Shown here piece by piece: positions 13,595-24,060 of a stretch of DNA of 64,000 nucleotides. The DNA is taken from contig NC_018513.1 in the NCBI RefSeq assembly GCF_000292915.1, forward strand, positions 2,356,001 through 2,420,000. Direction: 5' to 3'. How positions within the stretch are numbered: position 1 is the stretch's first letter; every line of letters starts with the position of its first letter. Below the pieces are notes generated by a model. The model saw only the letters and a list, made by a program, of their open reading frames with translations. It had not been told where the DNA came from and did no database searches. This DNA comes from Burkholderia cepacia GG4 (GTDB taxonomy: Bacteria; Pseudomonadota; Gammaproteobacteria; Burkholderiales; Burkholderiaceae). Position numbers and translations under genes: made by a program.

Positions 13595-13626
13595 AATGAA
13601 AACGCCGTCACCTCGGTGACGGCGTT
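13595..13626 (-). terminator. Rho-independent terminator after mltD
   Basis: A perfect 12-bp stem with a two-base tip (AACGCCGTCACC and complement, 13601-13626) is followed on the minus strand by TTTTCATTTG. It sits about 80 bases past the mltD stop codon and upstream of the MFS gene. Confidence 0.8.
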
Positions 13627-13704
13627 GCTTCGCGTTTCATCGGATGATAACCCATTCGCGCGGCCCATCCGGACCGACGCGACGCCATCGTGACCGCGCG
13701 AGTG

Positions 13705-15264
13705 TTACTTCTTCTTGCCCTTGTGCGCGGCGGCCTTGGCCGGCGCCGCCTTCGCGCCCCGGGCCGCGGGCTTCGCGGCGGCGTGCTTCGCACCGCGCGA
13801 CTTGCCGCCCACCGCCAGGCTCGCACGCTCGACATGCGCGCTGCCGACCGACGTCGCGATCCGCTCGGGGCCCGGCTCTGCCGGCACCGTGCGGCCGACC
13901 GGCACGTGCAGCACGAGCGTCTGGCCCGGCATCACGAGATCGCGGTGCGTGCGGTTCCATCCCTTCAACTGGCCGACCGACACGCCGTAGCGGCCGGCGA
14001 GCGCCGCCATCGACTGCTTGCGGCGCACGCGGATCAGCATCTTGCGCGTGTCTGGGACGTCGGGCTCCATCGCGAGCGCGCCGTTTTCCGCGACGTCCGC
14101 ACTGATGTCCTCGTCGTCGTCATCGCCGCGCGGCACGACGATCGTCGAACCCGGTTTCAGGCGCATGCCGGCCGGAATCTTGTTGACCGACATCAGCGTA
14201 TCGGCGTCGACGCCGATCTTCTCGGCGATCGCGGCCGGACGCGCGCGTTCGCTGACCGTGTAGGTCGTCCACGTCGACAGCTGCCCGTTATAGGCCTTCA
14301 GGTTCTTCTCGAACGCCGCCGCGTTGTCGAACGGCAGCAGGATCTGCGGCTCGGTCGCACCGAGGATCACCGGCTTCGAGAACGACGGGTTCAGCGAGCG
14401 GAATTCGTCGAGCGGCAGGTTCGCGAGCTTCGCGGCCACCGCCACGTCGATGTCGCGCGACGTCGTGACCGTCACGAAATACGGGTGGTTCGGGATGTCC
14501 GGCAGCGTCAGGCCATACTGCTGCGGGCTCGCGATGATGTTCTTCACCGCCTGCAGCTTCGGCACGTAGTTGCGCGTCTCGTTCGGCATCCGCAGGCTCT
14601 GGTAGTCGGTCGGCAGGCCGGCCGCCTGGTTGCGCGCGATCGCGCGCTGCACGTTGCCCTCGCCCCAGTTGTACGCGGCCAGCGCCAGATACCAGTCACC
14701 GAACATGTCGTGCAGGCGCGACAGGTAGTCGAGCGCGGCGCTCGTCGACGCGAGCACGTCGCGGCGCTCGTCCTGCCACATGTTGCGCTTCAGGTTGTAC
14801 GTGCGGCCCGTGCCGGGCATGAACTGCCACATGCCGGCCGCCTTCGCGACCGACAGCGCCTGCGGGTTGTACGCGGACTCGATGAACGGCAGCAGCGCGA
14901 GCTCGGTCGGCATGTGGCGCGCCTCGAGCTCCTCGACGATGTGGTACAGGTACTTCTGCGAGCGCTCGGTCATGCGCTGCACGTAATCGGGACGCTGCGT
15001 GTACCACGTCGTCTGCATGTCGACGAGGTCGCTCTGCAGGTCAGGCATCTGGAAGCCGCGACGAATGCGCCCCCAGAGATCGGTGTCTGCGCTGGTCAGG
15101 TCGCCGACGGATTGCTTGTCGACGTCGACGGTTTCTTTAGCGGTGGCTGATTTACGGAGGTAGTTGGACGCCGCCTGCGAATCGGCGGCGTTGTTGGCGA
15201 CAGGAGCCTGGCTCGCACAAGCGGCGAGCAGCAGGACCACCATCGCACTCAATATAAGTCGCAT
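13705..15264 (-). CDS. mltD: Membrane-bound lytic murein transglycosylase D (LysM)
   Basis: MltD cleaves glycan strands of peptidoglycan to 1,6-anhydro products. The 519-residue precursor begins with a lipoprotein signal peptide ending in LLAAC (Cys about residue 16). The SLT catalytic domain covers about residues 105-230, with the catalytic Glu in LLPFIESAYNPQALS and the downstream AAGMWQFMPGTGRTY motif. Two LysM-like repeats follow near 330-375 and 415-460, then a tail of Lys/Ala-rich repeats (AAKPAARGAKAAPAKAAAHK). The lysine-rich tail is typical of Burkholderia and may contact the cell wall. It diverges from nothing nearby and ends at a clear terminator. Confidence 0.94.
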   Translation of the reverse strand: MRLILSAMVVLLLAACASQAPVANNAADSQAASNYLRKSATAKETVDVDKQSVGDLTSADTDLWGRIRRGFQMPDLQSDLVDMQTTWYTQRPDYVQRMTERSQKYLYHIVEELEARHMPTELALLPFIESAYNPQALSVAKAAGMWQFMPGTGRTYNLKRNMWQDERRDVLASTSAALDYLSRLHDMFGDWYLALAAYNWGEGNVQRAIARNQAAGLPTDYQSLRMPNETRNYVPKLQAVKNIIASPQQYGLTLPDIPNHPYFVTVTTSRDIDVAVAAKLANLPLDEFRSLNPSFSKPVILGATEPQILLPFDNAAAFEKNLKAYNGQLSTWTTYTVSERARPAAIAEKIGVDADTLMSVNKIPAGMRLKPGSTIVVPRGDDDDEDISADVAENGALAMEPDVPDTRKMLIRVRRKQSMAALAGRYGVSVGQLKGWNRTHRDLVMPGQTLVLHVPVGRTVPAEPGPERIATSVGSAHVERASLAVGGKSRGAKHAAAKPAARGAKAAPAKAAAHKGKKK

Positions 15265-15415
15265 GAAAATCTCGGCTTCCGACGGCTGGAAATTGCTGGC
15301 GATACTACGGAAGTGCGTGCTTCACGTCAATAAAAACACCGAAAACTCAGCGAAATCCTACATTTGGAGCAATTTTTACAGACTCCGCTTGAGCTTTGGA
15401 GTCCTCCGGAAATCA

Positions 15416-16222
15416 TCATCGGAACCGGTTTTTCCACTCGCGCATCAGCGTGAACGCCGCCAGACGATCCGGCACCGTTTCGTGCAGCTCGGCCTCGAGG
15501 GTCGCATGAATAGCCGCGCTGTCCGCCCGCATGAACGGGTTGACGGCACGCTCGTGCGCGATCGTGGTGGGCAGGGTCGGCACGCCGCGCGCGCGCAATG
15601 CCTGCGCATCGTCGCGCCAGGTGGCGAGCGCCGCATTGCCCGGCTCGCACGCGAGCGCGAAGCGGATGTTCGACAGCGTGTATTCGTGTGCGCAATGCAC
15701 GTGCGTGTCGCCCGGCAGCGCCGCGAGCGCGTCGAGCGACGCGAGCATCTGCGCGGGCGTACCCTCGAACAGGCGACCGCAGCCGCACGAGAACAGCGTG
15801 TCGCCACAGAACACATGCGGGGTGGCGGCGCCCTGCCCGGCCGCCTGGAAATAGGCGAGGTGGCCACGCGTGTGACCGGGCACGTCGAGCACGTCGAAGG
15901 CGAGCGCCGGCGCGCCGAGCGTCACGCGATCGCCACCCGCCAGCGGCCGCGTGACCACGCCGATCGCCTCGGCCGCCGGGCCGTAAACCACGAGCGGCGC
16001 ATCGTCCGGCTGGCCATCTTGCAGCGCGGCGACACCGCCGACATGGTCGGCGTGATGGTGCGTGAGTAAAATAGCGGTCAACCGCCAGCCGCGTTCGGCA
16101 AGAACACGGCGTACCGGCGCGGCTTCACCCGGATCGACGGCGATCGCATCGCGGCCGTCCGAGACGAGCCAGATATAGTTGTCTTCGAATGCCGGTACCG
16201 GCACGTATTCCAGCTCGTTCAT
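15416..16222 (-). CDS. gloB: Hydroxyacylglutathione hydrolase (glyoxalase II)
   Basis: GloB hydrolyses S-D-lactoylglutathione to D-lactate and glutathione, the second step of methylglyoxal detoxification. The 268-residue protein has the metallo-beta-lactamase zinc motif [10 protein letters not shown] near residue 52, a second His in VPGHTRGHL, the Asp in [17 protein letters not shown], and a late CAHEYT motif. The reading frame extends upstream to 17047, but the start at [12 protein letters not shown] matches the family. Only 18 bp separate it from the divergent methyltransferase gene, so the two promoters must overlap the neighbouring coding sequences. Confidence 0.96.
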   Translation of the reverse strand: MNELEYVPVPAFEDNYIWLVSDGRDAIAVDPGEAAPVRRVLAERGWRLTAILLTHHHADHVGGVAALQDGQPDDAPLVVYGPAAEAIGVVTRPLAGGDRVTLGAPALAFDVLDVPGHTRGHLAYFQAAGQGAATPHVFCGDTLFSCGCGRLFEGTPAQMLASLDALAALPGDTHVHCAHEYTLSNIRFALACEPGNAALATWRDDAQALRARGVPTLPTTIAHERAVNPFMRADSAAIHATLEAELHETVPDRLAAFTLMREWKNRFR

Positions 16223-16240
16223 GGGCGCGCAATCATCGTT

Positions 16241-17053
16241 ATGTCCGATCGTCAAATTATAGACTGGCCCGCCTGGACCGACTCGCCGCCCGGCCGCTAC
16301 GTGCTGGACTGGGAGCAGGCGCAGCTCGACCGGATCGTGTCCGACGTATTCGGGTTTCATGCGCTGCAGCTCGGCCTGCCGCAGCTCGACGCGCTGCGCG
16401 AGAACCGCATGCCGTATCGCGGCCTCGTGCTCGATCCGGCGAGCGGCGCGAGTGCGCCCTACCAGTACCCGTGGGCGCGCGAAGCGCGCGCGCCGGAGCA
16501 TGCGCCGGCCGATCGCAGCACGACCTGGTGCGATCTGCTCGACCTGCCGTTCGAGTCGCAGAGCGTCGACCTGATCGTGATGCCGCACACGCTCGAATTC
16601 ACGTCCGACCCTCACCGCCTGCTGCGGGAAGCCGAACGCGTGCTGATGCCGGAAGGCCAGCTCGTGATCACCGGCTTCAATTCGCTCAGCCTGTGGGGGA
16701 TGCGCCAGTCGTTCGGGCGCATGGCCAACCGCCCGTTCGTGCCGGCCGCGCGCGACCAGATCGCATTCATCCGGCTCAAGGACTGGATCAAGCTGCTCGG
16801 CTTCGATCTCGAGCGCGGCCGCTTCGGTTGCTACCGGCCGCCGCTCATCACCGACAAATGGCTGGCCCGCTACGGCTTCATGGAAGCCGCCGGCGACCGC
16901 TGGTGGCCGATCTTCGGCGCCGTCTACATGGTCACGGCCGTCAAGCGCGTGCGCGGCATGCGCCTCGTCGGCCAGATCAAGATGAAGAAGCCCGTGCTCG
17001 CACCGGGCCTGACGCCGGCAGCCACCCCGACTACCCATCAAGAACACTCATGA
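16241..17053 (+). CDS. SAM-dependent methyltransferase (YafS-like)
   Basis: This 270-residue class I methyltransferase lies between gloB and rnhA, the place held by yafS in E. coli. The motif I region is divergent; the clearest parts are the acidic [19 protein letters not shown] post-motif and the [15 protein letters not shown] segment, both typical of this small family. The substrate is unknown. Its stop codon overlaps the rnhA start (ATGA), which points to translational coupling. Conserved neighbourhood makes the assignment firm even without a known function. Confidence 0.85.
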   Translation: MSDRQIIDWPAWTDSPPGRYVLDWEQAQLDRIVSDVFGFHALQLGLPQLDALRENRMPYRGLVLDPASGASAPYQYPWAREARAPEHAPADRSTTWCDLLDLPFESQSVDLIVMPHTLEFTSDPHRLLREAERVLMPEGQLVITGFNSLSLWGMRQSFGRMANRPFVPAARDQIAFIRLKDWIKLLGFDLERGRFGCYRPPLITDKWLARYGFMEAAGDRWWPIFGAVYMVTAVKRVRGMRLVGQIKMKKPVLAPGLTPAATPTTHQEHS

Positions 17054-17502
17054 CTACCGACACCACCGACACCATCGACATCTATACCGACGGCGCCTGC
17101 AAGGGCAACCCCGGCCCCGGCGGCTGGGGCGCACTGCTGCGCTACGGCGACCGCGAAAAGGAGCTGTTCGGCGGCGAACCCAACACGACCAACAACCGGA
17201 TGGAACTGATGGGCGTGATCGCCGCGCTCGAGGCGCTGAAGCGGCCGTGCCGCGTGATCGTCCATACCGACTCGCAATACGTGCAGAAAGGCATCAGCGA
17301 GTGGATCCACGGCTGGAAGAAGAAAGGCTGGATCACCGCATCGAAAACACCGGTGAAGAACGCCGACCTGTGGAAGCGGCTCGACGCGCTCGTCGCGCAA
17401 CACGAGGTCGAGTGGCGCTGGGTGAAGGGCCACGCCGGCCATCCCGAAAACGAACGCGCGGACGCGCTCGCAAATCGCGGCGTCGAATCGCTGGTGGCCT
17501 GA
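17050..17502 (+). CDS. rnhA: Ribonuclease HI
   Basis: RNase HI cleaves the RNA strand of RNA-DNA hybrids. The 150-residue protein carries the catalytic acidic residues in [18 protein letters not shown] (Asp about residue 11), [14 protein letters not shown] (Glu), [11 protein letters not shown] (Asp) and the final Asp in ENERADALA, plus the basic handle [12 protein letters not shown]. The ATG overlaps the stop of the upstream methyltransferase gene. The dnaQ gene follows 38 bases later, so gloB / methyltransferase / rnhA / dnaQ is the same arrangement as in E. coli. Confidence 0.98.
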   Translation: MTTDTTDTIDIYTDGACKGNPGPGGWGALLRYGDREKELFGGEPNTTNNRMELMGVIAALEALKRPCRVIVHTDSQYVQKGISEWIHGWKKKGWITASKTPVKNADLWKRLDALVAQHEVEWRWVKGHAGHPENERADALANRGVESLVA

Positions 17503-17540
17503 ACGCAGGCCGCCCTCCTGTCTTTCCCGATTTATCCGAC

Positions 17541-18275
17541 ATGCGCCAGATCATTCTCGATACCGAAACCACCGGCCTGAATCCCCGCACGGGCGACCGC
17601 CTCATCGAAATCGGCTGCGTCGAGCTGCTGAACCGGCGGCTCACCGGCAACAACCTGCACATCTACGTGAACCCCGAGCGCGACAGCGATCCGGGCGCGC
17701 TGGCGGTGCACGGCCTCACGACCGAATTCCTGAGCGACAAGCCGAAGTTCGCGGAAGTCGCCGACCAGATCCGCGACTTCGTGAAGGACGCCGAGCTGAT
17801 CATCCACAACGCGCCGTTCGACCTCGGGTTCCTCGACGCCGAATTCGCGCGGCTCGACCTGCCGCCGTTCACCGAGCATTGCGGCGGCGTGATCGACACG
17901 CTCGTGCAGGCCAAGCAGATGTTCCCCGGCAAGCGCAACTCGCTCGACGCACTGTGCGACCGCTTCGGCATCAGCAACGCGCACCGCACGCTGCACGGCG
18001 CACTGCTCGACTCGGAACTGCTCGCCGAGGTCTATCTCGCGATGACGCGCGGCCAGGACAGCCTCGTGATCGACATGCTGGACGACGCGCTCGCCGACGG
18101 CGGCGCGGCGAACGGCCAGCGTGTGGCGCTCGCGTCGCTCGACCTGCCGGTCGTCGCGGCGAGCGACGACGAGCTCGCCGCGCACCAGACCCAGCTCGAC
18201 GAACTCGACAAGTCGGTCAAGGGCACCTGCGTGTGGCGCAAGTCCGCCGACGCGGACGCTGCCGGCGCCGCCTGA
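17541..18275 (+). CDS. dnaQ: DNA polymerase III epsilon subunit (3'-5' proofreading exonuclease)
   Basis: DnaQ provides proofreading in the replicative polymerase core. The 244-residue protein shows Exo I ILDTETTGLNP at the N-terminus, Exo II LIIHNAPFDLGFLDAEF near residue 93, and Exo III HRTLHGALLDSELLAEVY near 152-169. A C-terminal tail of about 60 residues after the exonuclease domain should hold the alpha-subunit binding segment. It follows rnhA with a short gap and converges on the ynfA-like gene; a 12-bp GC-rich hairpin (18297-18326) lies between their ends. Confidence 0.97.
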   Translation: MRQIILDTETTGLNPRTGDRLIEIGCVELLNRRLTGNNLHIYVNPERDSDPGALAVHGLTTEFLSDKPKFAEVADQIRDFVKDAELIIHNAPFDLGFLDAEFARLDLPPFTEHCGGVIDTLVQAKQMFPGKRNSLDALCDRFGISNAHRTLHGALLDSELLAEVYLAMTRGQDSLVIDMLDDALADGGAANGQRVALASLDLPVVAASDDELAAHQTQLDELDKSVKGTCVWRKSADADAAGAA

Positions 18276-18296
18276 CGCGCTACGCACCGGCCACGC

Positions 18297-19170
<874 letters not shown>

Positions 19171-20655
19171 ATGACCTTGACCGCAACACACGTCAGCCCG
19201 ACCGCTGCTTCTTCCTCCACGTCGTCCGGCGAGGCCCCGCTCGCCGCGGACGACATTACCGTCGTCGACCAGAGCCTGCTCAAGCGCGCCGTCAGCGCAA
19301 TGGCCATCGGCAATGCGATGGAATGGTTCGACTTCGGCGTCTACAGCTACATCGCCGTGACGCTCGGCAAAGTGTTCTTCCCGTCCAGCAGCCCGTCCGC
19401 GCAGCTGCTCGCGACCTTCGGCACGTTCGCCGCCGCGTTCCTCGTGCGCCCGCTCGGCGGCATGGTGTTCGGCCCGCTCGGCGACCGCATCGGCCGCCAG
19501 CGCGTGCTCGCCGCCACCATGATCATGATGGCCGTCGGCACCTTTGCGATCGGCCTGATCCCCAGCTACGCGTCGATCGGCATCATGGCGCCCGTGCTGC
19601 TGCTCGTCGCCCGCCTCGTGCAGGGCTTCTCGACCGGCGGCGAATACGGCGGCGCCGCCACCTTCATCGCCGAATTCTCGACCGACAAGCGCCGCGGCTT
19701 CATGGGCAGCTTCCTCGAGTTCGGCACGCTGATCGGCTATGTGATGGGTGCAGGCGTCGTCGCGCTGCTCACCGCGTCGCTGTCGCAGGAAGCGCTGCTG
19801 TCGTGGGGCTGGCGCGTGCCGTTCCTGATCGCGGGCCCGCTCGGCCTGATCGGTCTGTACATCCGGATGAAGCTCGAGGAAACGCCGGCGTTCAAGCGCC
19901 AGGCCGAAGCGCGCGAAGCGCAGGACAAGGCCGTGCCGAAGGTGCGCTTCCGCGAGACGCTGCTCGCCAACTGGCGCGCGCTGCTGCTCTGCGTCGGCCT
20001 CGTGCTGATCTTCAACGTGACCGACTACATGGTGCTGTCGTACCTGCCGAGCTTCATGTCGTCGACGCTGCACTTCGACGAGTCGCACAGCCTCGTGCTC
20101 GTGCTGATCGTGATGGTGCTGATGATGCCGCTGACGCTCGCCGCCGGCCGCCTGTCGGACCGGATCGGCCGCAAGCCCGTGATGCTGGCCGGCTGCGTCG
20201 GCCTGCTGGTGCTGGCGATCCCGTCGATGCTGCTGATCCATGCGGGCAGCACCGCGTCGGTGTTCGGCGGCCTGCTGATCCTCGGCGTGCTGCTGTCGTG
20301 CTTCACCGGCGTGATGCCGTCAGCGCTGCCGGCGCTGTTCCCGACCGAGATCCGCTACGGCGCGCTCGCGATCGGCTTCAACGTGTCGGTCTCGTTGTTC
20401 GGCGGCACGACGCCGCTGATGACCGCGTGGCTCGTCGACGTGACCAATAATCTGATGATGCCCGCGTACTACATGATGGGGGCGGCCGTGATCGGCATCG
20501 TGTCGGTCGTCGCGCTCGCCGAAACCGCGCGCCAGCCGCTCAAGGGCTCGCCGCCGGCCGTCGCGTCGCGTCGCGAGGCACACCAGCTCGTGCGCCAGCT
20601 GCGCGAGGACGAGGACACGGAGATCTACGGCGTCGTGTCGACCGCACGCGCCTGA
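19171..20655 (+). CDS. MFS transporter, ProP/metabolite:H+ symporter family
   Basis: This 494-residue protein belongs to the ProP-like branch of the major facilitator superfamily, which takes up proline, betaine or organic acids with protons. The family marks are present: NAMEWFDFGVYSY in segment 1, GPLGDRIGRQRVLA in loop 2-3, LVQGFSTGGEYGGAATFIAEF in segment 4-5, and GRLSDRIGRKPVM in the second half. The ATG is preceded by AAAGGAG. An earlier in-frame start at 19129 is disfavoured. The N-terminal 40 residues are Ser/Thr/Ala-rich and cytoplasmic. Whether it is a true ProP osmoporter cannot be decided; the typical C-terminal coiled coil is not evident. Confidence 0.88.
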   Translation: MTLTATHVSPTAASSSTSSGEAPLAADDITVVDQSLLKRAVSAMAIGNAMEWFDFGVYSYIAVTLGKVFFPSSSPSAQLLATFGTFAAAFLVRPLGGMVFGPLGDRIGRQRVLAATMIMMAVGTFAIGLIPSYASIGIMAPVLLLVARLVQGFSTGGEYGGAATFIAEFSTDKRRGFMGSFLEFGTLIGYVMGAGVVALLTASLSQEALLSWGWRVPFLIAGPLGLIGLYIRMKLEETPAFKRQAEAREAQDKAVPKVRFRETLLANWRALLLCVGLVLIFNVTDYMVLSYLPSFMSSTLHFDESHSLVLVLIVMVLMMPLTLAAGRLSDRIGRKPVMLAGCVGLLVLAIPSMLLIHAGSTASVFGGLLILGVLLSCFTGVMPSALPALFPTEIRYGALAIGFNVSVSLFGGTTPLMTAWLVDVTNNLMMPAYYMMGAAVIGIVSVVALAETARQPLKGSPPAVASRREAHQLVRQLREDEDTEIYGVVSTARA

Positions 20656-20666
20656 GCGTCGCACAT

Positions 20667-20693
20667 GAAAAAGCCCCGGCCGAAGCCGGGGCT
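20667..20693 (-). terminator. Terminator on minus strand (small hypothetical gene)
   Basis: A perfect 9-bp stem (AGCCCCGGC with complement, CGAA loop) is followed on the minus strand by TTTTTCATG. It faces transcripts coming from the small gene at 20765-20962. Confidence 0.7.
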
Positions 20694-20709
20694 CGATCGA
20701 ACCCGATCC

Positions 20710-20740
20710 GCCCGACCGGCTTGCGCCGGCCGGGCTTTTT
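20710..20740 (+). terminator. Terminator after the ProP-type transporter gene
   Basis: An 11-bp stem with one mismatch (GCCCGACCGGC, TTGC loop) is followed by five T on the plus strand. Together with the adjacent minus-strand terminator it separates two converging genes. Confidence 0.75.
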
Positions 20741-20764
20741 ATTATCTGCGCGCCACAGGCGCGC

Positions 20765-20962
20765 TCATGCGTGGTGCGCTTCGCAGTGACGGCAGAAGAT
20801 CAGCGCGCGCGAGCGCGACACGGCCGCCTGCGCGCCGCGCGCGGCGACGATCAAGCCGACCTGGCCGAGATTGAAATCGCGCTCGACCATCAGCTGCGTC
20901 AGCGCGGCAAGCGGCAACACGACGGACGGGTGGTACAGGCTCGATTCGATCAGCGCTCTCAT
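20765..20962 (-). CDS. Small conserved-looking hypothetical protein (CxxC tail)
   Basis: This 65-residue protein is not one I recognise. It starts MRALIESSLYHPSVVLP, has a hydrophobic middle (LGQVGLIVAARGAQAAV) and ends in a CRHCEAHH cluster that could bind metal. I chose this ATG because GGAG lies 6 bases upstream; more upstream ATG codons at 20965, 20974 and 20986 lack a ribosome-binding site. A terminator on the same strand 70 bases downstream supports transcription of this frame. Function is unknown. Confidence 0.5.
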   Translation of the reverse strand: MRALIESSLYHPSVVLPLAALTQLMVERDFNLGQVGLIVAARGAQAAVSRSRALIFCRHCEAHHA

Positions 20963-21285
20963 CATCGGCTCCATCAGGTAATGCATATTCGATGGAGTGG
21001 ATTCTAGGGATGGCCGGTATCCGGATAAACACCACGAATGCGAAGTCACTTGTCAGCGGTTGCGAACAATCGGCTGCGCCTTGCCGGGCGGGCCTGGGCG
21101 GGTGGCGAGCGGCGGCGCGGGAGCGCGCACGGATCGACGCGAGGGGGTTTTCCGGAAGCCGGGCCGCACGAAAATGGCCGGCCGGGCGTCCGATTACCGC
21201 CGGCCGGACCGAAGCGCGCCGGATGTCGGCACCGGTGGGGTCGGACCGGTCGCGCCGCCCCGGGCAGCCGAAGCGGCCGGCGCCG
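20963..21285. other. Intergenic region, nothing clear
   Basis: This 323-bp gap between two minus-strand genes is GC-rich with scattered inverted GGCCGG repeats. I see no convincing gene, promoter or terminator beyond what the flanking genes need. Confidence 0.3.
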
Positions 21286-21915
21286 TCAGTCGAGCGGCGT
21301 CTCGACAAACGCCGGCAGCACTTCCGCGCGCGCCGAATGTGCGGCGAGCGCCGGATAACGGGCCGGATCGATCCGGCCGAGCGGCGGGTAATCGGCGGCC
21401 ATGAACTGCGTGAAGCGCCACGCGACCGCGACACTCACGTCGGATTGCAGCAGCCGCGCGCCGCCGAACCAGCCGTTCGCGGCCGCGACGAGCGGCTCGA
21501 GTTCGCCATACGCGGCCTCGAGCTGGCTCAGCACGCGCTCGAGCCACGGTGCATGCTGCTTCTCGGCCGGCCGCAGCGCCTGCTCGTACACGACCTGCAC
21601 CGTCTTCTCGGCCGCCGCCAGCGCGAAGCCGACCGGCACGAGCGCGCGCAGTCGCGCATCGGCGGCGTCGGGCAGCAGGCGCCGCTCCGGCGCGACGCGG
21701 TGGTCGAGGTAGTCGACGATCAGCGACGAATCGATCAGCGTCGTCCCGTCGTCGGTCACGAGCGTCGGCGCCTTCACCACCGGGTTGATCTCGCGGAATC
21801 GGTCGAAGTGACGGAACACCGAGATCGACTCGTGTTCGAACGGCAGGTCGAGCAGCTTCGCCGAAATGGCGACACGACGGACGAACGGGGAATCCAGCAT
21901 GCCGATCAGCTTCAT
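21286..21915 (-). CDS. Glutathione S-transferase family protein
   Basis: This 209-residue protein has a thioredoxin-like N-terminal domain beginning MKLIGMLDSPFVRRVAISAKLL. The Ser in SPFVRR is the likely glutathione-activating position, and the conserved cis-Pro / SNAIL-like region reads VKAPTLVTDDGTTLIDSSLIVDYLD. An all-helical C-terminal domain spans about residues 85-205. It is a stand-alone minus-strand gene next to the split phaZ. The electrophilic substrate is unknown; stress or xenobiotic roles are typical of the family. Confidence 0.9.
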   Translation of the reverse strand: MKLIGMLDSPFVRRVAISAKLLDLPFEHESISVFRHFDRFREINPVVKAPTLVTDDGTTLIDSSLIVDYLDHRVAPERRLLPDAADARLRALVPVGFALAAAEKTVQVVYEQALRPAEKQHAPWLERVLSQLEAAYGELEPLVAAANGWFGGARLLQSDVSVAVAWRFTQFMAADYPPLGRIDPARYPALAAHSARAEVLPAFVETPLD

Positions 21916-22107
21916 CGCAAACGCTCCGCTTGAAAGAATGGGACCGACGACTGTAGCAGCGCCGCGCGCCGCCGGCTAGCGCGACGCGGCGTCGCCGCGT
22001 GCTCGATGCGCGCTTGATGCACGTCACTCGGTCACGTATCCGACACCCGCTGCGCGGCCGGAGTGACCATAATGCAGATTCACGCCCCTTCCGTACCAAG
22101 GTTCGCC

Positions 22108-22590
22108 ATGTGGTATGCCGTCGTCGAGCAGCAACGGGAATGGATGCGCGCCTGGCGCGCGGCAACGCGCCACGCGTTCGACGTGTGGCCCGCCGCGACG
22201 CTGCCGTACGCCGCGTCTTCCTGCTATGACGACCTGTTCGAGCCGCTGCTCGGGCCGGCCGCCGGGCCGCCGCGCTTCGATCTCCAGCGCCCCGCCGTCG
22301 ACGAGCGGATCGTCGCGCGCACGCCGTTCTGCGACCTGCGCCGCTTCACGCGCGGCGACGCACGGCGCACGGTGCTGCTGTGCGCGCCACTCGCGGGCCA
22401 CGCGGCCGTGATGATGCGGGAAACCGTCGAGGTGTTGCTCGCCGACGGCGACGTCGGCGTGACCGACTGGGTCAATGCGCGTGACGTCCCGCTCGCGTCG
22501 GGCCGCTTCGGGCTCGACGAGTACGTGGCGACGCTCGACGGCTTCGTCGACGCGCTCACCTGCGACGATCGGCCGCTGCACGTCGTCGCC
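22108..22590 (+). pseudogene. phaZ: Intracellular PHB depolymerase, 5' part (gene split at catalytic Cys)
   Basis: This is the N-terminal 161 codons of a polyhydroxyalkanoate depolymerase that mobilises stored polyhydroxybutyrate. Family landmarks are MWYAVVEQQREWMRAW at the start, ARTPFCDLRRFTR near residue 70, LLCAPLAGHAAVMMRETV near 93-110 and VTDWVNARDVPL near 120. The frame is lost straight after LHVVA. In known enzymes this point is followed at once by the nucleophilic Cys motif (VCQ), so the catalytic cysteine is missing here. The 3' part of the same gene resumes at about 25331. The interruption may be a real insertion-deletion or an assembly error. Confidence 0.85.
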
Positions 22591-23313
22591 GGCAGGATCG
22601 AACACGACCTTGTGTCGCAAGTCGCTACTGTTGATCGTTTCGAATATCTTCGTGTAGTACTCGCGTTCAGCGGTACGAGCCATCAGCCAGCGATAGCTCT
22701 GCGGGCTCGCCCCCTTGACGTGCAACGTGTAGCGCTCGTCCTTCTCCAGCAACAGGCGCAGCGTATCGAGCGCGAGGTCGAGCCGCTTGCGGGATGGCAC
22801 GATCCCGATCATGCCGAGATTGAACTCGTTGCCCCCCATCTTTTCCTGCTGGAAGCGCTTCGAATCCAGGAAGTTGCCGACAACGCGAACCTTCTCCTTC
22901 GGCATGGGGAATTTGGCGACGCACTCCTCCAGGATATGCTGACCGACAAACACCACCTCATCCATCTTCTCGTAGTCGATCTCCGCGGGATACGGCGTGT
23001 TGCGTTCCTGCAGATGCAGCCGCGTGACCAGGCGCTGGCCGTCACGCTTGTGCTTTGCGCAGAATACCGCGTTGCCGAGCGCCCATTCGGCCACGACGAT
23101 ATCCGCCCACTCCATCATTTCGAGCGTCTTCTTCGGATCGTGGTCGTTATGGCCGGGCCAGTAATCCTCCTTGAATTCGAACAGGCCGGTGGCCTCGAGA
23201 TGCGACTGGAGCGGATACCAGAACTTCTGGTCGTGACCACAGACAAGTACTTTGCGTTTGCCGGCCTTCATTTCTTTATAACGATAGATATCAAACGTGG
23301 TAGAGGTCGCCAT
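22591..23313 (-). pseudogene. Glycosyltransferase, 3'-truncated fragment
   Basis: This frame starts MATSTTFDIYRYKEMKAG at an ATG at 23313 and codes for about 241 residues of a GT-B-fold glycosyltransferase. The stretch LGMIGIVPSRKRLDLALDTL and the HVKGASP turn mark the start of the nucleotide-sugar-binding half. The protein is cut at VVFDPAGDDV where family members run on for another domain; the frame then reads into antisense phaZ and stops at 22024. It begins 32 bases after the stop of the other glycosyltransferase, so the two were probably one operon from a surface-glycan cluster. Confidence 0.75.
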
Positions 23314-23345
23314 CGCATACGCTCGGGCGCTTCGACTCGGGTCGG

Positions 23346-24060
23346 TCAGATCTGGATCGCCGCAATCTTGTTGCGCAGCACTGCCTCGCGCATTTTTGCC
23401 ACGTCCGGCAAGTAGTTCGCCGAATCCGCCGAGAACGAACGCAGCGACCCTTGACCGTCCAGCACCGCACCATCGGGACCCAGCATCTCGAGCACCGGGC
23501 TTTGAGCGGGCTTCACACGCAGCAGCCACGCCTGATGATCGCGCTCGACGTCGAACGCGTACCGGTCCGTGCCGTCGCGAGGCTTGCCAACGATATCCGC
23601 CTGGCTGTAGACAAATGCGTGAGGCAGATCCTGCAGGTACCACTTCCCGTAGAAGGCCCGCGGAGAAAACACGCCGACATGCGTCGCGTTGAAGGCAGCG
23701 CTCGCGCGGGAGACGGCTTCGCCGAGATGATTCCCGGGCGAAACGACTTCCACGTCCGGCATATCGAGGGATTTGACCGACCCCTTACGGGCAAACAGCA
23801 CCAGCCGCTTCGCCGAAACCGACATGGCCTGGGAGGCAAACATGTCGGCGACGCGTCGCGCTTCGTTCGCGTTGTCCACTACCGCGAAGACCAGCACGCG
23901 CACATCTTCAATGACGCGCTTCTTGATGCCGACCGTGTCGAGAATCTGCTGGGTACGGTGCGCGAACGTATGCTCGGAGAACACTGCACGGATGCCATTC
24001 AGGCTTCTTCGGCGCCACTCGTCAGGCGACTCGAGCAAAGCACGGATTCCGCGTGCGTTA
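23346..24060 (-). pseudogene. CgeB-like glycosyltransferase, 3' portion with duplicated segment
   Basis: This part encodes the C-terminal half of a CgeB-like glycosyltransferase, from LLESPDEWRRRSLNGIRAVF through RVADMFASQAMSVSAKRLVLFARKG to the stop at 23346. Its first 434 bases on the plus strand (23611-24044) are repeated at 24061-24486. If the duplicate is collapsed, the frame joins smoothly to the N-terminal half upstream (24061-25330), giving one continuous protein. As written here the gene is broken. Confidence 0.7.
23611..24044. repeat. Direct repeat copy 1 (434 bp)
   Basis: This segment matches 24061-24486 in the same orientation. It reads as clean coding sequence throughout. The 16 bases after it (24045-24060) look like a degraded version of what follows copy 2. 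Confidence 0.9.

Noticed and set aside
16223..17047. N-terminal extension of the gloB frame across the methyltransferase gene
   Set aside because: The extension is antisense to a conserved gene, and GloB proteins start at MNELEY-like residues.
22024..22590. Fusion of the truncated glycosyltransferase to a 190-residue novel domain
   Set aside because: The added part is antisense phaZ sequence, so the fusion is an accident of the junction.
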